Origin: Actinomycetes bacterium
Lineage (GTDB): Bacteria > Actinomycetota > Acidimicrobiia > Acidimicrobiales > RAAP-2
NCBI GenBank assembly: GCA_021827705.1
Contig: JAKAUQ010000005.1
Coordinates: 33,306 to 97,305 of the forward strand
DNA: 64,000 bases
Reading direction: 5' to 3'
Each line of letters opens with the position of its first letter. Position 1 is the first letter of the stretch. The notes beneath the pieces were generated by a model, which saw nothing but the letters and a program-made list of their open reading frames with translations, had not been told where the DNA came from and ran no database searches. The translations under genes and the position numbers were made by a program. Positions 25,519-32,731 of the stretch are shown piece by piece.

Positions 25519-26297
25519 GCGCCTGGACCGACGCCCACTGCCACGTGCAAGACGCCTTCGCCGGGCCCGGCGACGCGACCACCGACGAGTTGCTGGCGCG
25601 GGCGGGCCAGGCGGGTGTGGACCGCGTGGTCGTCGTGGGCACGGACCTGAACACCTCGCGCCAGGCCCTGGACCTGGCGGCCCGGCCCCAGCCGGTCGAG
25701 GTGTACGCCGTCATCGGCCTGCACCCGCACGACTCGGCCCAGGATCGCCAGCCGCTGCGTGACCTGGTGGCCGCGAGGCCCGTCGGCCTGGTCGGGGTGG
25801 GTGAGACCGGCCTCGACTACTACTACGAGCACGCCCCGCGCGCGACCCAGCGGCGGGCCTTCGCCGAGCAGGTGAGCTGGGCCCACGAGTTCGACCTGGC
25901 ACTGGTGATCCACGCGCGCGAGGCCGTCGACGATATCGTGGACATCCTGGCCAGCGAGGGGACGCCCGCGCGCACCGTCATCCATTGCTTCACGGGCACC
26001 CCCGAGGAGGCCGAGCGCTACCTGGCGGCGGGCTGCGACATCTCGGTGGCCGGCATCGTGACCTTCAAGAATGCCGAGAGCCTGCGCGAGGCCGTGCGCC
26101 TGGTGCCTGCCGATCGCCTCCACGTCGAGACCGACAGCCCGTTCCTGGCCCCGGTGCCGCTCCGGGGCCGGCCCAACGAGCCGGCCAACGTCGCCGTGGT
26201 CGGCGCGTTCGTCGCCGAGTTGCGGGGCGAGGACGTTGACCAGCTGCGCCAGACCACCGCGGCCAACACCAGCCGCCTCTTCGCGCTCCATCGGTGA
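25515..26297 (+). CDS. tatD: TatD family metal-dependent deoxyribonuclease
   Basis: A 260-residue TIM-barrel hydrolase with the metal ligands in TDAHCH, GETGLDYYY, VIHCFTG and VETDSPFL, the canonical TatD series. Members act as 3'-5' DNases in repair or DNA turnover. The GTG overlaps the metG stop. It occupies the same place as Rv1008 in mycobacteria, followed there by rpfB. Confidence 0.93.
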   Translation: MSAWTDAHCHVQDAFAGPGDATTDELLARAGQAGVDRVVVVGTDLNTSRQALDLAARPQPVEVYAVIGLHPHDSAQDRQPLRDLVAARPVGLVGVGETGLDYYYEHAPRATQRRAFAEQVSWAHEFDLALVIHAREAVDDIVDILASEGTPARTVIHCFTGTPEEAERYLAAGCDISVAGIVTFKNAESLREAVRLVPADRLHVETDSPFLAPVPLRGRPNEPANVAVVGAFVAELRGEDVDQLRQTTAANTSRLFALHR

Positions 26298-26308
26298 TTT
26301 CCACCAGG

Positions 26309-26314
26309 TAAGAT
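26309..26314 (+). promoter_or_regulatory. -10 hexamer TAAGAT before the PASTA/DPBB gene
   Basis: TAAGAT is followed by an A-rich run; a transcript starting near 26321 would have about 114 nt of leader, unusual among these mainly leaderless genes. Confidence 0.5.
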
Positions 26315-26320
26315 AGAAAA

Positions 26321-26434
26321 AAGGGGCGCGCGCCTTGCTCTGGCGGCGCCGCGTGCCTAGCGTTGTCCGGAGCGTGGCGACGCGCTGACCAATCGGAGGG
26401 TGGGCTACTGACGTCATCGAAAGGCCGGGCGCGA
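26321..26434 (+). ncRNA. Possible structured 5' leader of the PASTA/DPBB gene
   Basis: A GC-rich leader whose clearest element is a 6-bp hairpin at 26371-26386: AGCGTG, tetraloop GCGA (GNRA type), CGCGCT. Other G/C-rich complementary stretches (GGCGCGCGCC near 26325) may extend the fold. It does not match the c-di-AMP (ydaO) riboswitch well enough to name. It may control a wall-remodelling gene, as RNA leaders do for some rpf genes; this is inference. Confidence 0.3.
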
Positions 26435-27649
26435 ATGCGTTGGGCGTGGCGAATGGCGGTCGGGGCGATCATGTGCCTCGGGCCACTTCTGGGCGCCACC
26501 GAGCTCTCGGGGGCGTCGTCCTCGCACGTCTCGGTGGCCATGCCCGACGTCGTGCACTTCGATCGCGCGAGCACCTTTGCTGCTATGGCTCGCGCCGGCC
26601 TGTACTTCCGCACCAGCGGCCCAGCCAACTGGAACGTCGCGGTGGGCGAGGTGCCCCGCGCGGGCACCCTCGTCCCGCGCGGGTCGACGGTCGTGGTCGA
26701 CACGGCGGTCGAGGCGCCCCGCACCGCGGGCACGACCGTGATGCCCGACCTGCTCTACCGCAGCCGCAGCGAGGTCTTCGCCGCCATGCGCCAGGCGGGT
26801 CTCTACTTCGTGACCAGGGGTCCGGCCACCTGGACCCTCGTCACCGCCCAGCACCCCAGACCCGGGACATCGCTCCCGGTGCACGCCACGGCCGTCTTGG
26901 GCGTGGCGCGGGTGGCGACCTCGTCGCCCTCGGGCGAGACGACGGTGCCCGACGTCGTGCACCTGAGTCGTTCTCGCGCCTTTGCCGCCATGGCCCGAGC
27001 CGGGCTGTACTTCAGCGTGCGCGGTCCCGCCAACTGGACGGTGGTGACCGGACAGGTGCCGGCCGCCGGCACCCGCGTGTCCTGGCACGGCTCGGTCGTG
27101 CTGGCCGTCGCCCACGTCGGGGCAGTCGAGCGTGCTCCCGCCGCGCCCCGCGCCCCCACCACCGCCCGCCCCGTCAGCGGGTCACGGGTTCCCGACCTGG
27201 TTGGCCTGAGCGCCCACGTCGCCGAGACGACCGCGGCACGCGCTCGCCTGCGGCTGCGGGTGCACGTAGCCGGGGGCGGGGACTGGAACACGGTCGCCGC
27301 CCAGAGCCTGCGTCCGGGCGCGCGGGTGCCCGCCGGCACCGTTCTGGTGGTGCGAGGGGTGCGGCGCGTGACCCCCGCGGCGGTCGCGACGACCACGGTC
27401 GTCCCCGCGCACGCGCGAGTTGGGATCGCCACGTGGTACTCGTACTACCCCGGCCAGTGCGCCACGTGGTATCTCCCGCGAGGCACGCGCATCACCGTCG
27501 AGGATCTGGCGACCGGGCGCACGGTCTCGTGCCTGGTCACCGACCGCCAGGACTACGCGCCCGGTCGTGTGGTGGACCTGTCCGAGACCCAGTTCAGCCT
27601 GCTCGCGCCGCTGTGGCGAGGGGTGGTCGAGGTGCGCGTCACGTGGTGA
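26435..27649 (+). CDS. Secreted PASTA-repeat protein with RlpA-like double-psi beta-barrel, at the RpfB position
   Basis: A 404-residue exported protein: signal or anchor helix at about 7-25, four PASTA-like repeats (about 35-92, 101-160, 169-228, 250-310), and a C-terminal double-psi beta-barrel (327-404) starting RVGIATWYSYYPGQ and containing TDRQDYAPGRVVDLS. PASTA repeats bind muropeptides; barrels of this type occur in lytic transglycosylases (RlpA, 3D domain). Asp370 of the T-D-R motif is kept, but the RlpA histidine is absent; C342 and C366 may pair. It takes the tatD-rpfB-ksgA slot. ATG 26435 follows GAAAGG. Confidence 0.8.
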   Translation: MRWAWRMAVGAIMCLGPLLGATELSGASSSHVSVAMPDVVHFDRASTFAAMARAGLYFRTSGPANWNVAVGEVPRAGTLVPRGSTVVVDTAVEAPRTAGTTVMPDLLYRSRSEVFAAMRQAGLYFVTRGPATWTLVTAQHPRPGTSLPVHATAVLGVARVATSSPSGETTVPDVVHLSRSRAFAAMARAGLYFSVRGPANWTVVTGQVPAAGTRVSWHGSVVLAVAHVGAVERAPAAPRAPTTARPVSGSRVPDLVGLSAHVAETTAARARLRLRVHVAGGGDWNTVAAQSLRPGARVPAGTVLVVRGVRRVTPAAVATTTVVPAHARVGIATWYSYYPGQCATWYLPRGTRITVEDLATGRTVSCLVTDRQDYAPGRVVDLSETQFSLLAPLWRGVVEVRVTW

Positions 27650-27661
27650 CGACCTAGCGCA

Positions 27662-28477
27662 GTGACCCACACGCGCGCGACCCTGAGCGCCCTGCTGCGC
27701 GACCACGACCTGCATCCGTCGCGCGCCCTGGGGCAGAACTTCGTTGTCGACCCCAACACCGTGCGCCGCATCGCGCGCCTGGCCGAGGTGGGCCCGGGCG
27801 ACCTGGTCGTCGAGATCGGTGCCGGGCTCGGGTCGCTGACGCTGGCGCTGGTCGATACGGGGGCCCAGATCGTGGCCGTCGAAGTCGATCGCCACCTCCT
27901 GGCCCCGCTGCGCGCCGTGGTCGAGCCGCGCGGCGTGGCAGTGCACGGGGGCGACGCCACCGTGCTGGACTTCGCTGCGCTCACCGCCGGGCGCCCGTGC
28001 GTGGTGGTGGCCAACCTGCCCTACAACGTCGCGACCCCCCTGGTGCTGCGCCTGCTCGAGACCCAGCCGGTGGTGCGCCGGCTCTTCGTCATGGTCCAGC
28101 GGGAGGTGGGCGAGCGCTGGGTCGCGGCGCCGGGCGATGCGGCTTACGGTGGGGTGTCACTGCGCGTGTCCTACTTCGCCGACGCGCACCTGGCTGGGCG
28201 CGTGCCGGCGACCGTCTTCCTGCCGCGCCCGCGCGTCGAGTCGGTCCTGGTGGCCCTGGAGCGTCGGGCGGCGGTGCGCATCGATCCGGCGCGCGTCAGC
28301 GAGGAGGACCTCTTCGAGGTGGTGCGTCGCGCCTTCGCGCACCGGCGCAAGATGCTGCGGCGCTCGCTGGCCGACTGGTCCGATCCGGCGGTCTTCGACC
28401 GCGCCGGGGTGGACCCCACCGCCCGGCCCGAGCAGCTCGGGCTTGAGGAGTTCGCCCGGCTAGCGTCGGCTCGGTGA
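27662..28477 (+). CDS. rsmA: 16S rRNA (adenine-1518/1519 N6)-dimethyltransferase
   Basis: KsgA/RsmA, 271 residues, dimethylates two adjacent adenines in helix 45 of 16S rRNA. The SAM motif VVEIGAGLGSLTLAL, the catalytic NLPYN in VVANLPYNVATPLVLRLL, and the early SRALGQNFVVD are standard. GTG start 12 nt after the wall protein gene; its stop overlaps ispE by 4 nt. Order tatD-(wall protein)-ksgA-ispE is the actinobacterial norm. Confidence 0.95.
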   Translation: MTHTRATLSALLRDHDLHPSRALGQNFVVDPNTVRRIARLAEVGPGDLVVEIGAGLGSLTLALVDTGAQIVAVEVDRHLLAPLRAVVEPRGVAVHGGDATVLDFAALTAGRPCVVVANLPYNVATPLVLRLLETQPVVRRLFVMVQREVGERWVAAPGDAAYGGVSLRVSYFADAHLAGRVPATVFLPRPRVESVLVALERRAAVRIDPARVSEEDLFEVVRRAFAHRRKMLRRSLADWSDPAVFDRAGVDPTARPEQLGLEEFARLASAR

Positions 28478-29211
28478 CGATCCTGGAGGCACCGGCGAAG
28501 TTGACCTGGAGCCTCGCGGTTCGCGCTCGGTGCGACAACGGCTACCACGTGCTGCGTGCCGAGATGGTGACCCTGGGGCTGCGCGACGTGCTGCGCGTCC
28601 ACGAGGGCGGGAGGGGGGTGCGCTTCACCGGCCCCTACGCGACGTCGGTGGACCCCGGTCGCGGCGAGCTGGTGGGGCGTGCCCTGGCGATGGTCGGTCG
28701 CGCGGCCGGTGTCCGGGTCGACAAGCAGATCCCCGTGGGCGGGGGGCTCGGGGGAGGCAGTGCCGACGCGGGCGCGATCCTGCGCTGGGCGGGGGGCGTG
28801 GACCCGACGGTGGCGCTCCGGCTGGGGGCCGACGTGCCGTTCTGCCAGCTGGGCGGCCGGGCCCTGGTCGAGGGGTTCGGGGAGGAGCTGACCCCGCTGC
28901 CGTGGGTCGAGCGGGCGGTCACGCTGTTTCTCCCGGACTTCTCGGTGTCCACGGCGGCGTGCTACCAGGCCTTCGACGAGATGGTGGGGGAGGGATGGCG
29001 GGCCTCCGGGCGCAACCACCTGGAGGCGCCCGCCCGCCGGGTCGAGCCGCGCCTGGCGGCAACGCTGGACTGGCTACGCGCCCGCTACGGCGAGGTGCAC
29101 CTGGCCGGATCCGGGTCGACGCTCTACGTGGAGGGGCGCCTCGAGTCCTCCGAGGTGCTGACGGGGCCGGCGGGGCCGGTGCGGGTGGTGGCGACGGCGA
29201 CGGCGCGCTAG
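28474..29211 (+). CDS. ispE: 4-diphosphocytidyl-2-C-methyl-D-erythritol kinase
   Basis: GHMP kinase of the MEP isoprenoid pathway, phosphorylating CDP-methylerythritol. APAKLTWSLAV with Lys9, DNGYH, the phosphate loop VGGGLGGGSADAG (88-100) and LAGSGSTLY are present. At 245 residues it is 40-50 shorter than usual members; the shortening is spread through the middle, with all motifs kept, so it is probably active. The GTG overlaps the ksgA stop. Confidence 0.92.
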   Translation: MTILEAPAKLTWSLAVRARCDNGYHVLRAEMVTLGLRDVLRVHEGGRGVRFTGPYATSVDPGRGELVGRALAMVGRAAGVRVDKQIPVGGGLGGGSADAGAILRWAGGVDPTVALRLGADVPFCQLGGRALVEGFGEELTPLPWVERAVTLFLPDFSVSTAACYQAFDEMVGEGWRASGRNHLEAPARRVEPRLAATLDWLRARYGEVHLAGSGSTLYVEGRLESSEVLTGPAGPVRVVATATAR

Positions 29212-29216
29212 CGCGC

Positions 29217-29318
29217 CTACTTGCCCGCCGCGCGGCGCTGGAAGCGCGTCCGCTTGAGCATCTTCTTGTGCTTCTTTTTGCGCATGCGCTTGCGGCGCTT
29301 CTTGATGAGAGATCCCAT
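29217..29318 (-). CDS. 30S ribosomal protein bS22 (AURKAIP1/COX24 domain)
   Basis: A 33-residue, highly basic peptide starting MGSLIKKRRKRMRKKKHKKM and ending RTRFQRRAAGK. It is nearly the same as bS22, the tiny protein seen near the decoding centre in mycobacterial ribosomes. ATG at 29318. Together with bL37 at 22957 it supports an actinobacterial origin. It lies between ispE (convergent) and the ferredoxin gene. Confidence 0.9.
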   Translation of the reverse strand: MGSLIKKRRKRMRKKKHKKMLKRTRFQRRAAGK

Positions 29319-29331
29319 GGCCTGTAGAACA

Positions 29332-29604
29332 CTACTCGGTTCTCGCGCCGGACCGCGACGAGGCGGGGGCCGCCGGGTGCCGCTCGACGCGTAGGGCGCG
29401 CCGTGGGCAGTGGCGCACGGCCAGGCGCGCCGACTCATGCACGGCGCGCGCCGCCAGGGGCGTGGGTGCGGTCGCGAGGATCGGGTAGCCCCACTCGTCC
29501 AGGTGGACGAGCTCGGGGGCCAGCTCGGCGCAGTGGCCGTAGCCGTCGCACTGGACCGGGTTCACCACCAGGACGAAGGTGTCGGTGCGGGACCTCACTG
29601 CCAT
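29332..29604 (-). CDS. Ferredoxin, single [3Fe-4S]-type cluster
   Basis: A 90-residue ferredoxin. Only three cysteines sit in cluster positions: C19 and C25 in VQCDGYGHC and C66 in HCPRRAL, the pattern C-x5-C...CP of actinobacterial P450 ferredoxins with a [3Fe-4S] centre. The last 20 residues are a basic, disordered tail. Its ATG overlaps the end of the NuoF-like gene by 10 bp, so the two are co-translated and probably exchange electrons. Confidence 0.88.
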   Translation of the reverse strand: MAVRSRTDTFVLVVNPVQCDGYGHCAELAPELVHLDEWGYPILATAPTPLAARAVHESARLAVRHCPRRALRVERHPAAPASSRSGARTE

Positions 29605-30872
29605 ACCAGATCCTCCTCGGGCTCCAGCTCGGGCACCGCGACCACGGGACGGCGCGCGCCGACGGCGCAGGGCCGTCCGCGCCGGTGGGTGTCCAGGTGC
29701 GCGGCGAAGACCTCGAGCGCCGAGCGCACCAGGCGGACCACGCCGTCGGGATGCCGGCACGCCCCCCGTCCCGCGATGGCGGCGCTGCGCTCGGTGAGTC
29801 GCGTGATGGCCGCGGGCGCGTCGGGCCCCCCGGCCACGATCGCCTGCAGGTCGCGGGCCAGGGCGGGCAGCCCGAAGGCGCAGGGCCCGCACTGGCGGGC
29901 ACTCTCGTGGGCCATCCAGCGCGTGATGCGCAGCGTCTCGCGCAGGCCGCAGGCGTCGGTGGGCACCACGACGATCACGCCGGCGCCGACGCTGGCCCCC
30001 AAGGGTCCGAGGGCCTCGTTGGCCAGGGGCGTGTCCAGGTGGGAGGCGGCGAGCCAGGTCCCGCCGTAGCCGCCCAGCAGGACCGCCTGGGGCTCGGGGT
30101 CCGCGCCCGCGGCTTGAAGCACGGCGCGCAGCGGCGTGCCCAGGGCCACCTCGACGACGATGGGACGCGCCACGGCCCCCGTGACCGACACCAGGGTGCT
30201 GCCGGGGCTCGCCGCGGTGCCCACAGCGCGGAACCACGTCGCGCCGTGGCGCGCGATCAGGGCAACGTGGGCACAGGTCTCGGCATTGTCGACCAGCGTC
30301 GGCGCGCCGGCGACGCGCAGGATGCTGGGCCGGCTCGGGCGGTACTGGGGCAGGGCCTGATGGTCGTTCAGCCAGTGCACCAGTGCCGACTCCTCGCCGG
30401 CCACGTAGCGCCACGGCGGTGTGTGCAGCTCCAGGGTCAGTCCCCGGTCCTGGCGCTCGCGCTCGCCCAGTGCCTGGCGCACGATGCGCGCGGTGGCCTG
30501 CTCGTCGCGGGCTACCGCGACCACGACGCGTGCCGCCCCGATCGCACGCGCCAGGGCCGCCGCGCCGTCGAGGACCAGGTGCGGGTTGGTGGCCAGCAAG
30601 GTGCGGTCCTTGTGGGCGGCGGGCTCACCTTCCATGGCGTTGATGACCAGGACCTTGGCGTGTCCTCGCTGGGCGCGCACGACCGCCGCCTTGCGCGCGG
30701 TCGGGAACGCCGCCCCGCCGCGCCCGGTCAGTCCCGCCGCCTCGAGCTCGTCGAGCAGGTGGGCCCCGGGGGGGGTCGCCCCGTAGCGGGCGCGGTGCTC
30801 AGCCAGGCTGGCTGGCTGGCCGAGCACCCCGGCGAGCAGGCGCGGGAGGGATCGTGCCTCATCCACGGGCAC
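29595..30872 (-). CDS. NuoF-like (complex I 51-kDa/SLBB) FMN and Fe-S oxidoreductase
   Basis: A 425-residue homologue of the NADH-binding subunit of complex I. FMN/NADH elements are GRGGAAFPTARK (50-61), NAMEGEPAAHKDR (78-90) and YVAGEESAL (156-164); a middle SLBB domain follows. In the cluster region ESARQCGPCAFG, the first of the four usual cysteines is Ala (325), leaving C328, C331 and C372, so a [3Fe-4S] or non-canonical cluster is likely. No nuoE or other complex I gene is near. It likely links NAD(P)H to the adjacent ferredoxin and cytochrome. GTG start overlaps the upstream gene by 14 bp. Confidence 0.85.
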   Translation of the reverse strand: MPVDEARSLPRLLAGVLGQPASLAEHRARYGATPPGAHLLDELEAAGLTGRGGAAFPTARKAAVVRAQRGHAKVLVINAMEGEPAAHKDRTLLATNPHLVLDGAAALARAIGAARVVVAVARDEQATARIVRQALGERERQDRGLTLELHTPPWRYVAGEESALVHWLNDHQALPQYRPSRPSILRVAGAPTLVDNAETCAHVALIARHGATWFRAVGTAASPGSTLVSVTGAVARPIVVEVALGTPLRAVLQAAGADPEPQAVLLGGYGGTWLAASHLDTPLANEALGPLGASVGAGVIVVVPTDACGLRETLRITRWMAHESARQCGPCAFGLPALARDLQAIVAGGPDAPAAITRLTERSAAIAGRGACRHPDGVVRLVRSALEVFAAHLDTHRRGRPCAVGARRPVVAVPELEPEEDLVWQ

Positions 30873-31488
30873 GACCTTCGATCTCGGTCGCTCTTTCGGG
30901 CCGTCGGGGGACCGGCGGGCTGGGCGGGGAGAGCGCGGTGCGACCCGCCGCCCGATCGGGGCGAGCGGTGATGCGCCACAGGGCCGCCCCGGCGACCGAC
31001 GCCAGGCTGACCACGACGACCGCCAGGCCCACGCCGTGGCGCGCGTCGGTGCCCGTGGCCAGGGCGTGGACCAGGGCGCTCGGGTAGCACAGCCAGCCCA
31101 GCCAGTGGATCGCGCGCCACGCGCCGTAGGAGAGGCGGGCCTGGAGCAGGCTCGAGAGCCAGACGGTGCCCAGGAGGTCGAGGGCCAGCGCGCCCAGTCC
31201 GACGCCGACGCGCCGGTAGGGCGAGGTCATGGGGACGACGATCGACAGCGGTCCGGTAGCCACGAAACTGTCCGCGACGGTCGTGATCACGTGGATCGCG
31301 AGGAACGCCACCGTGATCGCCGAGACCGCGCGATGGATCTGGGCCAGCTCGAAGCGGCCCACGCGCGTGCCTCCGGCGCGGTTGGCCACCAGGACCCCCA
31401 GGCAGACCATGACCGTGAGCAGGGCCAGGGTCACCAAGCCGGTCCCCCGAGTCGTGTACCACAGATACGGGGAGGTCAGCGCGGTCAC
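30859..31488 (-). CDS. Ferric-reductase-like bis-heme membrane cytochrome b
   Basis: A 209-residue protein with about six helices. Histidines H52 and H66 lie 14 apart on one helix and H128 and H141 13 apart on another, the arrangement that binds two stacked hemes in ferric reductase/NOX domains. There is no FAD or NADPH domain, so electrons must come from elsewhere, presumably the NuoF-like protein or the flavinylated partner. The GTG overlaps the apbE stop (GTGA). C-terminal 35 residues are Pro/Arg-rich and cytosolic. Confidence 0.82.
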   Translation of the reverse strand: MTALTSPYLWYTTRGTGLVTLALLTVMVCLGVLVANRAGGTRVGRFELAQIHRAVSAITVAFLAIHVITTVADSFVATGPLSIVVPMTSPYRRVGVGLGALALDLLGTVWLSSLLQARLSYGAWRAIHWLGWLCYPSALVHALATGTDARHGVGLAVVVVSLASVAGAALWRITARPDRAAGRTALSPPSPPVPRRPERATEIEGRARG

Positions 31489-32381
31489 GGCGACGCCTCC
31501 GGGGGCCAGCCCGCGACGCTCTCGACGAGGCCCTCGGCGCGGACCAGGCGCGCCGCCCATCCGGCGCTCGCCAGGCGGGCCGGGGCGTCGCCCCCCCACA
31601 CCAGGGCGGCCGTGGAGAAGGCGTTGGCCTGCCAGCACGTGGGTGCGGCGACGGTGGCGCTGGCGTAGGGTCCCGCGACGGGGGCTCCGGTGCGCGGGTC
31701 GATGATGTGGTGGACGCGGCCGTGGGCGAGCCGCCAGGCCCGGCGAGCGCTCGACGAGGTGGCGATGCCTCCGCCGTGGGCGAACACCCGCGGCGCCACG
31801 TTCGGCCTGGTAACGCCGTCGTCGACGCCCACGACCCACGGACCGGTCGGGCCGCGTCCCCGGACCGCGACGTCGCCGCCGATCTCGACGAGGACGCCGC
31901 CATCGGCGGCCAGCTCGTCGGCCACCACGTCGCAGGCCAGGGCCTTGGCCGTGGCGCCGAGGTCCAGCCGGCAGCCCGGAGCGAGGCGCACGGTGTGGCG
32001 CTCGCGATCCAGCTCCACGGCCCCGGGGCCCGCCGCCGGGACCGCGGCTCTCGCATCCCGGGGGCTCCGGGAGGTGACGACGTCGAAGTCGGCGTCGTAG
32101 CCCAGGGCGACGAGGGCCGGCTCGACGGTGGGATCGCAGGCGCCCGCGGTGGCCGCGGCGGCGGCCAGGGCCACGGCTACGGCCTGCTCGAGCACTGGCG
32201 ACACCCGGACCTCGACGTCCGGGCGCGCGTTGAGCTGGCAGAGCTCGCTGGCGGGATCGAAGCGGTTGCACGCCGCGTCGAGGGCGGCGAGCCAGCGCCA
32301 CAGCACGCGCCTGGCCCGCGAGCCGCTGGACGCGTCCTCGACCTCCAGGGTGCCCGTCAGGCCCCACACCGCGAAGCGCAT
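31485..32381 (-). CDS. apbE: FAD:protein FMN transferase
   Basis: ApbE-type flavin transferase of 298 residues that attaches FMN from FAD to a Thr/Ser of a target protein. Motifs: DPTVEPALVALGYD, DLGATAKALACDVVADEL, GGDVAVRG, and HHIIDPRTGAPV, ending with ANAFSTAALVWG. No signal peptide is obvious, suggesting cytosolic action. No FMN-binding-domain target with the D-x-(S/T)-G-A-(S/T) motif is in this window. It is coupled to the cytochrome gene and follows the small anchored protein by 2 nt. Confidence 0.9.
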   Translation of the reverse strand: MRFAVWGLTGTLEVEDASSGSRARRVLWRWLAALDAACNRFDPASELCQLNARPDVEVRVSPVLEQAVAVALAAAAATAGACDPTVEPALVALGYDADFDVVTSRSPRDARAAVPAAGPGAVELDRERHTVRLAPGCRLDLGATAKALACDVVADELAADGGVLVEIGGDVAVRGRGPTGPWVVGVDDGVTRPNVAPRVFAHGGGIATSSSARRAWRLAHGRVHHIIDPRTGAPVAGPYASATVAAPTCWQANAFSTAALVWGGDAPARLASAGWAARLVRAEGLVESVAGWPPEASP

Positions 32382-32383
32382 GC

Positions 32384-32683
32384 TCAAGAGCACACCGTCG
32401 AGCCCGACGGCGTGGTGTAGCACGCGGTCGTGGTGGTCACGGGTGCTGCGGTCGGGGGGTGGTAGGTGCCGGCGATTGAGGGGGGCGGCGCGGTGCCCGC
32501 GGCGGGCGTGGTCGTGGTGGTGGAGGGAATGGTTGCCCGGACCGCGACCGGGGCGGTCTGGGCCGCGTAGCCGACGAAGGCGGCGCTGGCCATCCCGGAT
32601 CCCAGCAGGATCATCTGGGCCACGCGCCGCGCGCGAGTCTGGCGCCGGTGGCGCTCGCGCGGGGAGTGGGCGTCGTGTCGCAT
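32384..32683 (-). CDS. Small membrane-anchored secreted protein
   Basis: 99 residues: basic N-terminus (RHDAHSPRERHRRQTRARR), one hydrophobic helix (about 24-42), then a Thr/Pro/Ala-rich outer region ending TTTTACYTTPSGSTVCS with two cysteines. I do not recognise a family. Position between the sensor kinase and apbE suggests an extracytoplasmic part of the redox module. An alternative in-frame GTG at 32710 would add nine residues and lies inside the palindrome at 32697. Confidence 0.6.
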   Translation of the reverse strand: MRHDAHSPRERHRRQTRARRVAQMILLGSGMASAAFVGYAAQTAPVAVRATIPSTTTTTPAAGTAPPPSIAGTYHPPTAAPVTTTTACYTTPSGSTVCS

Positions 32684-32696
32684 GTCCGAGCCCACT

Positions 32697-32710
32697 GTGC
32701 CAGGTGGCAC
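32697..32710. repeat. 14-bp palindrome between the sensor kinase and redox genes
   Basis: GTGCCA, GG, TGGCAC: 6-bp perfect arms with a 2-bp centre, in the gap between the sensor kinase stop and the small anchored protein. It could be an operator for separate control of the redox genes. Confidence 0.4.
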
Positions 32711-32731
32711 TAAGGGAGGTCTGGAGGCCCG

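Noticed and set aside
26321-26434. c-di-AMP (ydaO) riboswitch before the wall protein gene
   Set aside because: A CCAATCGG stretch looks similar, but the conserved closing segments of ydaO are not found.
28474-29211. ispE as a pseudogene because of its short length
   Set aside because: All GHMP kinase motifs are intact and the frame is uninterrupted.
29332-30414. A 360-codon minus-strand frame joining the ferredoxin to upstream sequence
   Set aside because: Only the 90 codons from 29604 match ferredoxin; the remainder is an alternative frame of the NuoF-like gene.
32384-32683. The small Thr/Pro-rich protein as an FMN-binding substrate of ApbE
   Set aside because: It lacks the FMN_bind domain and the (S/T)GA(S/T) acceptor motif.
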